A stretch of DNA of 64,000 bases from positions 124,001-188,000 of the forward strand of contig NHNY01000032.1 in NCBI GenBank assembly GCA_002786065.1, given 5' to 3'. A model generated the notes under the pieces. The model did no database searches and was not told where the DNA came from. It worked only from the letters and a program-made list of their open reading frames with translations. Numbering within the stretch: the first letter of the stretch is position 1; every line of letters begins with the position of its first letter. Source of the stretch: Microcyclospora pomicola (Eukaryota > Ascomycota > Dothideomycetes > Capnodiales). Position numbers and translations under genes: made by a program. Shown here in pieces: positions 42,118 through 52,450 of this stretch.

Positions 42118-43925
42118 CTACTCTTCAGCACCATCCTCCTGCACACCAGAGTAACCACCATCTTCGTTCTCATCTTCTTCAAAAGTGTCTTTTGGCACTT
42201 GGTACAAACGGATCGTAGGCTTGTTGGGGTCCTTCACGAGGACGTATTTACCATCCTCTTCGCGCATGACCATATCGACAAAAGTGCGCACGATAGCCCA
42301 TCCGTTGTTGAGGTTCAAGTTCATTTGAGAGGCAAACTAGAGATTTGTTAGTATGAAGTCAACGACATCAGCGAAAGGTAGATTCCAAAACATACCTCAC
42401 GAGGTTTGTAGCCAAGCACGCCAAGAATGACATGGTCTGCTGTTGACTTGGGGTTTGCACGAGACACGAAACCGAGCTTCATCAAATCTGCCTTGGCCAG
42501 GATCGATTGCACAGTCCATCGAGCCAGCTTGCAAGAGTTGTTCTTCATCTCCGTTGCTACGACTGCACCACGTTGGGTGGCGAGCTTCGCCCTCCAGTCG
42601 AGCGCACCGCCAGAGCCTTGTGCCTTGTTGTCGAATTCGTTAAGTGCCTTGATGGTCAGCATCTGATCCTCGCCGCTGATGTTGTTCTTCACCACGGCGT
42701 CCAATTCAGTTCGTACAATGAGATGTAGAGGCTCAGCATCAGCTTCCAGCGACAAGTCAAAGCGCCTGTATTTGTAGGCTTTCGAGGCTGGCGGATCAGT
42801 CTCTGTGGCCGGATCATAGAAAGGATGTTGGTTGCGCATGTCGTATTTGCTGCTATCGCTTTCAAGCACGACCTGTGATGGGAAGATGTTGTTGATATGC
42901 GTAGCCTCTTCCTTGAGAGCTCCAGGGCTGTTGATCTGGTCCTTGTTACCTTCGCTGATCTCGAGAGGTGCATCCGCGGCATTCTCGTTAACGGTCACCA
43001 TGTCCAATGATGAGCCTTCCCGCTTGTCGATGTAGATCTTGTCACCCTGCTTCAGTATCACGATGTCCCAACTGTACACACTGCGCGGTGCACACATAAG
43101 CATTGACAGAATGTTGTCTGTGGCGAAGATGGACGCTTCATCCTTCTCAGCCAACTCCTGAATGACCGGGTCTGAGGATGTAGTGACGTTGTATGCAGCG
43201 CGGTCCAGTACGGTGAGCTTCTTGGTACTGGTCGTTGCACCGGGTTGTCTATCGTAAACGCGGTCGTAGTAGTACAGGAAACCGTAGTCGTCGAGGTCCT
43301 CACCTTCACCTGTATCGAGATTGAGCTTGGAGAGACGGTTAAAATCGATCTCTTCCAGGAGTCGCCACGAGTCCTTCGGCTGCACAGAGGCTTCACGGTT
43401 GCGCTGCGGCTTATCGTAGTCTTTCCAGCCGAACCTCCTGCCACCACGTCCGCCACCACGGCCGCCGCGGTTGTCATATTGTTGTTGTCCGCCTCTTCCG
43501 CCCACACGTTGGAATGTGCCTCTTCCGCCACCACGCTGGGCGCCTTGGGCACCTCGCTGGCCTCTTCCACGGAAAACAGTGCCTCTGCCACCGAAACCAC
43601 GTCCGCGAGTGGAAGTCTGCGAGCGATCTACGATAGAGAAGCTACTGTCCTCATTCTGCTGCTCAAGACTGAACACCGTCTGTAGGCCACCAGGTCCAGC
43701 TCCATAGATCTGATCGCGGTACCGTTGGTTGTACTGTTGGCGCCCACCACGACCTTCCCGTTCTTTTCCTTCAGCTGTCCAGTCTGCCATGCGACCGAGC
43801 TTGTCGCCCTTTGAGAACGGCGCATAAGGGACGCCATTCAGCGTCGTCTCCGTGGTAGTTGGAGGGCCCCATGACTCCTCCGATGGGAGAGACTCGATCA
43901 AATCGAGAAGCGAAGCTGGTGCCAT
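42118..43925 (-). CDS. eIF3d: translation initiation factor eIF3 subunit D
   Basis: Exons 43925-42396 and 42336-42118 around a 59 bp intron (GTATGT...CTAG) give 582 residues, the usual eIF3d length. The N-terminus has the family opening [20 protein letters not shown] and [17 protein letters not shown] Gly/Arg-rich RNA-binding insert follows ([19 protein letters not shown]). The cup-like cap-binding domain contains [38 protein letters not shown] and [20 protein letters not shown]. The last exon starts [20 protein letters not shown] and ends in an acidic tail. eIF3d sits at the mRNA exit of the 40S subunit and can bind the cap of selected mRNAs. Confidence 0.96.
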
Positions 43926-44391
43926 TTTGGGTGTGTTGTCAGGTCACAGTCTACGAACTCACATCCCCACTAACGATATGTTCGAACTTTTGGTCTTGGC
44001 GTGTCGAAGGTGGGATGTCGAAATCAGCAGAAAGAGAAGGTGTGGCGATTGGCTGGGCTACGACGCGTCTGCGACTTCACGTCCACGAGCTCCATCATAG
44101 AACACTGCATGAGGATCTGTGGACAGTCGCAAAGTTGGCATCGCAAATGTCATTAGACACTCATCATGCTGTACGAGATGCTCACTTTCGCGAGGAGGCG
44201 GCATGATCAACAAGATTGAGCTTCTTGTGCATACCGGAGCCTCAACTTCACGCGCAGACGATGATGGATATTGTGCGCAAGCAGAATCGTATCATCAGGC
44301 GCGATGGCATGCCTCGACTGTCTGGCAGATCAAGACTGGTGCTGAAGGTGTCACAGGCACTACGGCTCAACGTGTGGCCAGTAGTCGGATC
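43926..44391. other. divergent promoter, eIF3d / hypothetical
   Basis: About 470 bp between the eIF3d start and the chosen start of the next gene. The + frame is open from 44119, so part of this stretch may be coding if an upstream start is used. Confidence 0.35.
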
Positions 44392-45699
44392 ATGAATACA
44401 GACCCCGATGATACAATTGTAACCTACGATTCGACTACGTTCGTCGAAGACACTCAGCTAGCATATACCGCACTTGAGAGTCAGGTTGTCAGTTGGTCGC
44501 AGCCTGTTAAGACCAGTAGAGCGCCCGCTGGGCGTGTACCGAAACGTTCTCCTGTAGCAGCAACTCGACCTATATTGAACTCGGAGCATCATGACCTGTC
44601 CGGTACAGATCTTGCAGACTCACAATCTTCGTATATGAAGACACCGATACTGGATGGATCCAAGAAAAAGCGTCGGATCGAGCGAAACGCCGCGACGCCG
44701 AGCACGTCTCGACGAAGCGACGGTCCAGATCATGCGAGTGAAGAGCAGAGCAAGGTTGGTCTTGGCTTGCTTGGTAGTCCGCCTGTGTTCAATGCACACA
44801 ACTCCGGTCAAAATCGACACAGTGAGTCGCATGATTCACATGGGATAACCTCGGAGCTGCCCTCGTCATACTCACTGAGCAATGTTGCCTCCGGAAGCTC
44901 TGGGCATAGACGGCATGCATCGCAACGCTCGACGAGTGATCCGGGCCTGCACTCCGGTGATACTGATCGACTGCTACTAGCAGCTCGACCCAGAAGTTCT
45001 CCTCAGATCCTGCATACCAAGCACCCGTCGGACCCGCTTGATCGATCAACAGAAAAACGTGATCTCTTGATTCCGTTCGGTCCAGAACAACCACACCGAA
45101 GCCCTGCCTCTGACAAGAGCACAAGTCCCAATCCGAAGACACGCTTCGCTGATCGCGTTGGTCCACGAAGGGACGCAGATGGAGTACAGCCTGAGCTATC
45201 ACAGTCTAACATAAATGAGGGCTCTTTATCCAGATTTGGAAGCCTGCCGTTATGGATACGACCACCTGAACCTACAGTATCGGTCGACAGATTTACTACA
45301 CATGTCACTCCGCTTTTGGACTCTCTAGCGGGACTTGAAGTGGCACGGGCGTACAAGCCTGTATCCGTATCGCGCGATGTACGGATATGGGAGCGTGGTC
45401 ATTGGCTTGTCGACTTAGGATCTTGGAACGCAGATGCACAGGTCAGCTTCTGGGGAAAGTTGCAGGAGTACATCGGAGGCGGCTCATGTGGCTGGGGTGT
45501 GTGGTGTACCCGGGATCGCTCGGACTTGATGGCTCATGACAATGCCTGCCTTGGCATCGTCCGGGTCTTTTGCTGGGGTGAGGTCGTTCGTCACATCTAC
45601 CTTCTCTTGTACTCCATCAGCATGAGTAAGGTCCGGCTGTTGGGCTTGAAATGGCTCGACGCCGAGGAAGAGGTGGTCATTCAAATGCGAGGGTCATGA
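44392..45699 (+). CDS. conserved hypothetical protein with Trp-rich C-terminal domain
   Basis: I start at ATG 44392 (MNTDPDDTIVTYD), giving 435 residues. The frame is open to 44119 and an in-frame ATG exists at 44203, but those residues look like leader. The first 270 residues are Ser/Pro/Arg-rich and disordered, with a basic SKKKRRIER cluster suggesting nuclear import. The last 140 residues form a compact domain with many aromatic residues: WERGHWLVDLGSWNADAQVS, EYIGGGSCGWGVWCTRD, VRVFCWGEVVRHIYLLLY, and a Val-rich end. That domain looks like a conserved ascomycete family of unknown function. I see no catalytic triad or metal site. The role is unknown. Confidence 0.68.
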   Translation: MNTDPDDTIVTYDSTTFVEDTQLAYTALESQVVSWSQPVKTSRAPAGRVPKRSPVAATRPILNSEHHDLSGTDLADSQSSYMKTPILDGSKKKRRIERNAATPSTSRRSDGPDHASEEQSKVGLGLLGSPPVFNAHNSGQNRHSESHDSHGITSELPSSYSLSNVASGSSGHRRHASQRSTSDPGLHSGDTDRLLLAARPRSSPQILHTKHPSDPLDRSTEKRDLLIPFGPEQPHRSPASDKSTSPNPKTRFADRVGPRRDADGVQPELSQSNINEGSLSRFGSLPLWIRPPEPTVSVDRFTTHVTPLLDSLAGLEVARAYKPVSVSRDVRIWERGHWLVDLGSWNADAQVSFWGKLQEYIGGGSCGWGVWCTRDRSDLMAHDNACLGIVRVFCWGEVVRHIYLLLYSISMSKVRLLGLKWLDAEEEVVIQMRGS

Positions 45700-47074
45700 G
45701 CTCGCATATGAAAGCAGTTGTTTGATAGACTGCTCGTAGCCAGCGATCAGCATGGCTTCAGCTCCAGTCTTGCAAAGCCTGGTTCGCGCCCGGAATGCAG
45801 AAGCATGACTGAGTGAATGGCGGATGAGGTAGATGTCTCCATCACAAATAGCCAAGGTCTTCTTGTGTTATTCTGTTCACCCTTGCGTCTTGCCGATGTC
45901 AATGCGTGTGCTGAAGACCAGGATTCTATGGGCCGGGAATGCAAGATATATATCCCCTGGTCGAACAAACCAGCCTAATGTATTGAAGCTTCCAAGTAGT
46001 GTCATGATGGAATGAATGCCACTCAAGGAAGTTCAAATACTGGTAGCATGCAGGATGCTCTACTCTCAGTATAGTACCCAGCAATGAGAGGTTTACAAGC
46101 AGTACTTTCAACCGATCCATAATGACACGAGGGCAGTCTGCGCCAATACTACCGACTACCCAGGTACTGTAACGCTGCATTAAAATTCTTGATCGATGAC
46201 GAGAAGACGACAGGGTCCCATCATGCTCGGCTCATCACTTCCGACTACAGAAGCTCTTCACCGCCCGTGAGATCTAGCTTTGCCAAGATTTCGGAAAACT
46301 CTAATCCAGCCACTAGCGTCAAGCGGCAGAAAAAAAGTTCCCATGTCGCATATAACACAGCTGCTCAAGCTCTTCAAGCCGCCGACTCTTTCTTCTGATC
46401 ATCCGCAATATCTTTCAAGTATCGCACCTTAATCGCGATCCATTGCAACAGACATCGCCACACGCTACTACACATCATCTCTTCACCTGTGGGGTTTGAG
46501 ACCGAAAACGCAAAGCACTCACCGGTGCATCTATACTTTTTGGTTCGTTGGCTCTTCATCCTCTTCACCTCGCTGTGAACGAGCAATCGTTGGCTTTGTG
46601 GGCTTTGACTACTTCTGCTGGGCTATCTCGTTGGGCAAACCACTTGCTGTCGCCGCCCTCAGTTTTGTGGAGTGGCGCATCAAAGTGTTGCGTAAAGCAT
46701 CGCGCAGTCTGATCTGTCTCGGCTTCTCTTTGCGGGAACGCACTGCCCTGACATTCATCACATCTGCGCGAGCAGTGGGCATATTGCTGTGGGCACGAGA
46801 CTTCCACCTTGCGTGGGTCTCCTCGAGGGCTTTGACGAGTTCTTCCTTCGGAAGACTTTCTGTTGGCTACTATTGAGGGCTTTGCACGACGTTCATCGTC
46901 GTTGCTTGTGGGCTGTTGCTGCTGTTGCTATTGCTGGGCTAGAGCGCTTGCGTTCCTTTGCTTGCTGGGTGTTTGAGACGACGAGGGCTGCTGAAGCTTT
47001 TACATTTGCATACTTGTGGGACTTGCATCACTGATACTTCACGCAGAAAATTATTGTCACAGGTCTTCAGCATA
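45700..47074. other. intergenic and NSR1 leader with repeated GGGCTTTG word
   Basis: About 1.4 kb. The word GGGCTTTG occurs at 46600-46607, 46827-46834 and 46877-46884, with further GGGCT words down to 46990. The last 100 bp contain an acceptor-like TGTCACAG at 47055-47062, so a leader intron is possible. No protein-coding gene is supported. Confidence 0.35.
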
Positions 47075-48583
47075 ATGGCAAAGGACAAGGGAAGCAAGGC
47101 CGCTGCGCCCAAGGCCAGCAAGCCGATTGAGACCGTCAAGGCTGGACGTGTCTCCAAGGAGGACCCCAAGAAGGCCTCGAAAGAGCTTGCAAAGAAGGCT
47201 GCCGACAAGGTCAGCAAGAAGAACAAGAAGAAGGAGCCCACTCCGGAGCCATCCAGCAGTGAGGAAGAGGAGGATGACAGTGAGGATGAGAGCGAGGAGA
47301 GCGACAGCGAGGTCGAGGCCAAGCCCGCTGCCAAAACCAACGGCGCTGCCAAAGCCCCTGTCGACTCCGACTCTGATGACTCAGACGACTCAGAGAGCGA
47401 CGACGAGCCTGCACCCAAGGCTAACGGCAAGGTCAACGGTGCTACCAATGGTACCGCCAAGGCTGCTGCTGATGACGACTCCGACGACGATGAGAGCTCC
47501 GACGACGATGAGGAAGCTGTCCCAGCCACGACCAATGGAGCTGCTGCTGCTGATGTAAGATGCCTATCTGGCTTGCGTCCATCGAACTTCGTACTGACTT
47601 GCATGTAGGATGACTCGGATGAGGATGATTCAGATGACTCGGACGACTCGGAGGACGAGGAGGAGGAGAAGCCAGAGCCTGCGAGCAAGAAGCGCAAGGC
47701 CGAGACCGAGATTGCTGCCACTCCCAAGAAGTCCAAGATCGAGAAGATCGAGGTCGAGGGTGAGATGAAGGACCCCACTGCCAACCTGTTCGTCGGCAAC
47801 CTCAGCTGGAACGTTGACGAGGACTGGCTCACCCGTGAGTTCGAGGAGTTTGGCGAGCTCTCTGGCGTGCGCATCATCACCGACCGTGACTCTGGCCGGA
47901 GCAAGGGCTTCGGCTACGTCGAGTTCTCCGATGTCGCCAACGCCGTCACCGCACTTCAGCAGAAGACTGGCGCAGATGTGGATGGCCGCGCTATCCGCAT
48001 CGACTTCAGCAAGCCCCGCGAGCCCAAGGCCGATGGTTTCACTCCCCAGCAACGCGCTGGCGAGCGTGCCAACAGGTTCGGTGACGCCCCTAAGGAGCCC
48101 AGCGCCACTCTCTGGGTCGGCAACCTCAGCTTCGATGCCGACGAGTCGGTCATCACCGAATACTTCCAGGAGCACGGCACCATCAAGGGTGTTCGTCTCC
48201 CTACTGACCGCGAAACCGGTGCTGCCAAGGGTTTCGGCTACGTGGAGATGAGCTCCATTGACGAAGCCAAGTCTGCTTTCGAAGCTCTCATGGGTGCCGA
48301 GATTGCTGGACGTCCCATCCGTCTCGACTATGCTGGTGAGCGTGCCGACAACGGCAGCGGTGGTGGACGTGGTGGCTTCGGCGACCGTGGTGGCCGTGGC
48401 GGAGGACGTGGCTTCGGTGGCGGACGTGGCGGTGGACGTGGTGGGTTCGGTGACCGTGGCGGCCGTGGTGGAGGTCGTGGTCGCGGCGGCTTTGGTGACC
48501 GTGGTGGCCGTGGAGGCCGTGGCGGTGCTACCACCAACCGTGGTGGCTTCGGCGACTTCTCTGGCAAGAAGGTCACCTTCTAG
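47075..48583 (+). CDS. NSR1: nucleolin-like RNA-binding protein (Nsr1/gar2)
   Basis: Exons 47075-47554 and 47609-48583 flank a 54 bp intron (GTAAGA...TGTAG) and give 484 residues. The layout is that of Nsr1/gar2. First come about 200 residues of Lys patches alternating with Ser/Asp/Glu acidic runs. RRM1 (about 218-292) has LFVGNL and KGFGYVEF, and RRM2 (about 325-400) has LWVGNL and KGFGYVEM. A C-terminal GAR domain of repeated [14 protein letters not shown] units follows, where Arg is usually methylated. Nsr1 works in the nucleolus in pre-rRNA processing and 40S assembly; the acidic serines are typical casein kinase 2 sites. The GAR repeats are also near-identical at DNA level, so length variation between strains is likely. 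Confidence 0.96.
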
Positions 48584-49758
48584 AGGAGTCGTTGCCTCGA
48601 GATCAGACGAAGTAATACTTGCATAAGCAAGATGATGCGATTGCGCGGATTGTCAGAGCGTACCACCACTTCACACCGACGGCACGATTCGACATGATGT
48701 CTTGGGACTGTACAATGGCTGCTTTTCTGGGTATTGGGAAATCTGATGTTGCGATCGTCACTTTTCTGTATTCATGGTCGGCGTTCTGGAAGTGGGACAC
48801 GTTTGCGCAATGATTTGCCGATGACAGAATGTTGCGTCCCTGCTGTAACAAATTCCAAAGCACGTTGTTTACCACTTGTTTTTCCAATCGCTAGCTGATC
48901 ATTGCAATTATGCCATGCCTTGCAGTGCCCCGAAGTGATAGTGGCCGAGTAGGACTGCTGCTCTGTACCTACTAGACGAGTCTGATGGCGGCATCTCGAC
49001 ACAAGAGTGGGATAATTCACACAGGTAGCTGCTTGGCTGAACAACATCGAATGCACGTGGATGCACGCAATCACGCGGCCAGGGTAATGATGAGAGCACG
49101 CGACCACGGTCTAAGACATCATACCTGCTGTAAGGCGGAGAATTTTAATGTGGTGCATGTGCCGGATGATGTTACTTGACTGTCTGATATAGGGGATCGA
49201 TTTGAGATACTTGTAGTCCTATGGCATTCGATGTCGCTGGGTTCTATTCTCAAGGTTGTTACTGTGTACCTACCTACAGTAAGGTACGTAGGGGTGCTCT
49301 GCGGGGTAGATCTACAGCTGGAAGGTCACGACGTCTGGGCGCGGGCGGTCATGGATCATGGGGATCACAGCACAGCATCAGATACTGGGACAACTTTGGT
49401 GTATGGATGAGGTGCTGTAGTGGTCCTTGACGGCGGCTGAGATGTAGATATGGAGTACGTGAACAGTATGTAAGTAGTCTAAGGCAGGGTAGGTAGGGAT
49501 GCAGTGTGTACCCTGCTGCTGCTCACGGCTCTCCACTCTCGGACGATGGATGCGTGGGCGGTCTGGTCCACACCTCCACCTCAGCTGCGACCTCACGTCA
49601 CCCTTCTCACCGACAGGCCCAACTCCACATTCAACCCCTTCGCCATGTCCAGGGCCGCCCTGACTGCGCTGGGTTGATATCCTGCACCAGTGACGACCCC
49701 CAGACAGTCTCGTCCGTCCTCATACCATTCAATCACCGACCACCCAACCCCCACCATC
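48584..49758. other. intergenic, no supported gene
   Basis: About 1.2 kb. A TACCTACCTACAGTAAGGTACGTA run at 49267-49290 is partly self-complementary. The last 200 bp are C-rich leader. No gene or RNA supported. Confidence 0.45.
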
Positions 49759-51215
49759 ATGCAGCGCGACCACTTGGACCGGCCTCGTCACATGGCGCTC
49801 CAGCAACACCTGCTGGCCTCGCGGTCCGCGTCGTTCGAGCGACGCATGCACGAACAGGGTGAGTCCAGAGTCATGCTCGCAGCTGCTCTGATCTGACCGA
49901 GTGGTTGTGCCATGGTACTTGGCCTACCATGTCTACTTGCGTCGATCCCTCTCGACGCCCCCATCACCACCCAGTCGCCATGCTCGCACCGCCGTGGTTT
50001 TGCGCCTCATGCTGCACCTCTCCATCTGGCTGGCCGTATACTGATCTTTGGCAAGCAGATTCCTGGGTCGAGATCGCATCGCAGCCTTCCTCTTCCTCCT
50101 TGTCATCCGTCGCAGACGAAGCTATTACGGCCACAGGCCTGAGAGCACCGAACGATCCACGGTGGCGACGAAGAAGGAGAGGTCTACAACCCTCCCATCT
50201 GCAGAGTGAGCGTCGACAGGAGGGCGCGAGCAGTCAGGAAGAGTACGACGAGAGCGAGAGCGAGTCGGACAGAGTCATGAGTTCGTCGGGTGAAGGCATG
50301 CCGGATCAGTATCCTCAATCGGGGATCGAGATCCTACCGTTCTCCAACGACGAGGACGACGAGAACCGCACCGCTATCAACTACCCTCTACACAACGGTG
50401 GTTTCACCCCTCAGCCGAATGCGTTCTCGCATCCGCCGAGCACCGCCCGGCATGCCAGCCAACCAGTCCCGGGCTCCTACTTTCCTGCGCCGTCGCGGCC
50501 TGCGGTTCGACACTCGTTGACTAGCCACTCAGACGCACCTCGGTCCAGTCATCTTCCACAGAACATTCTCTCGCCATCATACAACGCTGCAGCCCAACAC
50601 GAAGAGGCTCTGCGCGCAAGTCTGAACACTCTGCTCTCATGCGCTGCTGCAGCACGGGGTTTACAGAAGCAAGACCCTAGACGTCTTCAAGGAACGAATC
50701 AGGAAGTACCACGTAGCAATCGCGTGGAACCATCAACTCTTCGTCTGATCCCGGGCCCTGCCCCACCCACGACCTCCTCGCCACACCATCAGCTCCACAA
50801 CCTACAAGAGCCCACGTTCAAGCCGACGCTCCGTCGCGTCTCCACATCTACCACCACATCCTCCTCCGCCCTTTCCGCCCTCAAAGAAAAACGGAAAGCC
50901 CTGCCCGCCACCCGAAGCTCAAGTCGGGAACGACGCTCAACGAAGAAAGCTCGCCGTTCGACTTCCTCTGCGAATGTCGATGACTTGGCCATCTCCCCCA
51001 CACTACTGACCTGGATCGTCTCTGCTGGAGTGGTCGTCATCTTCAGCGCGCTCAGTTTCGGTGCAGGCTACAGCATGGGCAAGGAAGTTGGCCGACTCGA
51101 AGGCGCGAGCGGCTTTACAGCCGGTGATGAGCAACTACGCAACTGCGCTCGCGAGGCCGGACGATCTGGACTGGGCTTGAAGCGAAGTCTGGCGCGGAGC
51201 GCAGTTCAAGTCTGA
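49759..51215 (+). CDS. hypothetical single-pass membrane protein, gene model uncertain
   Basis: Model: exon 49759-49858 (MQRDHLDRPRHMALQQHLLA onward), a 116 bp intron (GTGAGT...CCCAG) and exon 49975-51215, 446 residues. Most of the protein is disordered: an acidic Ser/Glu run (YDESESESDRVMSSSGEG), Pro/Ser-rich stretches and a basic cluster (SSRERRSTKKARR). Near the C-terminus there is one clear membrane helix (TWIVSAGVVVIFSALSFGAG) followed by GKEVGRLEG. Between 49994 and 50110 another frame reads more like protein (VVLRLMLHLSIWLAV, then FLFLLVIRRRR after a stop), so the exon structure of that part may be wrong; a 49 bp GTATAC...GCAG intron at 50036-50084 is one alternative. Function is unknown. 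Confidence 0.55.
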
Positions 51216-51929
51216 AGGTTTGAAATCACGAGCTTATAACGTAACGGCGTCATTTTGGGAATCGGATTGCATGGTCGGAGATATATCGATGGATATTTGA
51301 AGTACTGGAGATGGAGAATTGGAGTCTTATATGTTATGCTTCTGACTCAGTGGGAGGAAATACCCCGGGGGTGCAGTGGAAGTTTGCTCACGACTTAAGG
51401 AGGGAGCAAAGGAAATGCGATGGAGGAATCTCAACGAAACATAACGAGATGAGATCATGCCATGTTCTATTTGTTATATACCTTTCAACGAATTACTGAC
51501 TGCATGATTCAAAATGAACGATGATGATAACGATACTGCTGTCAAAGATGCTTCCACGTCCAATTTCCGAACCTGTAGTTGAGATACTCCCATCCTCGAC
51601 CTCCAGGTACATAGTGGTCGGGCTTGGGTATTGACATGGATATGGGAGACCGCGACATCCGATCAGACGATTTGCCCATCGTTCCCCGCCACCAGACAGG
51701 ATAGGTAATCACCTTGATAGCCTAAAATCGACGCATCGTGAGTGTCTTGTCATTGAGTGATCTTGAAGTGCCCGTCACCTCAGCACATCGATCGCGTGAG
51801 GTTGTAGAGGATGGGATAGCGAGAGCGTCGTCGTTGAGGTTCGCGAGGAGTCGTCGAGGATGCAGATGTGTTCGTTCGACGTGATTGGGCAAGAAGTTAC
51901 GGGCGCTAAGGGAAGGTCACAAGAGACGT

Positions 51930-51994
51930 AAAGTAGTTGTTCAAAGAACTAAAGTAATTACTAGACAACTGAAGTAGTTATTTACTAGTAAAAC
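51930..51994. repeat. degenerate tandem repeat, about 20 bp unit
   Basis: Units beginning TAAAGTAGTT, TAAAGTAATT, TGAAGTAGTT and TAAAACTAC follow each other at 19-21 bp steps in an AT-rich island. This could be a decayed minisatellite or a remnant of a mobile sequence. Confidence 0.4.
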
Positions 51995-52015
51995 TACACA
52001 TGATGGCTGGAACGC

Positions 52016-52119
52016 TGAAGAGCCCGCTAGCTCTTCAATATGATTGTGCTACTGCTGTCGCGGATACAGTAGCTGCATGAGCCATTTGTGCCTTTCCCGT
52101 AGAATATTGGAAGAGCTAG
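52016..52119. repeat. nested inverted repeats, stem-loop candidate
   Basis: TGAAGAGC (52016-52023) pairs with GCTCTTCA (52030-52037). CTAGCTCTTCAATAT (52027-52041) pairs, with one bulged base, with ATATTGGAAGAGCTAG (52104-52119). Inside lies GCTACTG (52048-52054) opposite CAGTAGC (52067-52073). The first two stems share an arm, so they are mutually exclusive. This could be a small non-autonomous element relic or a structured 3' region of a flanking gene. Confidence 0.4.
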
Positions 52120-52450
52120 AATATTAACCGTGTGGCGTATAGAGTCATGGATGCTACATCACACGGAAACGGTGCTGATGTGAAAGGGTCTTCAGGAGGT
52201 TTATGTAAGCCTCGTGAAGTCATTTGCTATCTTTTGTCGGAGGTCCTGCCTCCTGTCATTACAAAACTTTTATACAGCTATTTCATGTTCGTGCTCGAAA
52301 AGAAGGCCGTTTCATCGTCAGTGCTGCAGCTATCCGCCTCTGCCACATCAGGGTCAGATCCTCCGTATTCGGGACCCATACACGTATATGCCGGGGCCAG
52401 CCTCGGTCAACGTAGCATCGTCCATGTCGGGATCATCTTCACGTCGAGGG

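Larger units (their letters stand above)
51216..52450. other. intergenic with AT-rich repeat patch and foldable inverted repeats
   Basis: About 1.2 kb between convergent genes. From about 51925 the sequence becomes AT-rich, with degenerate 20-mers and nested inverted repeats listed separately. No coding gene is supported. Confidence 0.5.

Noticed and set aside
46496-46876. 126-codon frame upstream of NSR1
   Set aside because: Phe/Trp/Ser-rich reading of a T-rich leader, with no family resemblance.
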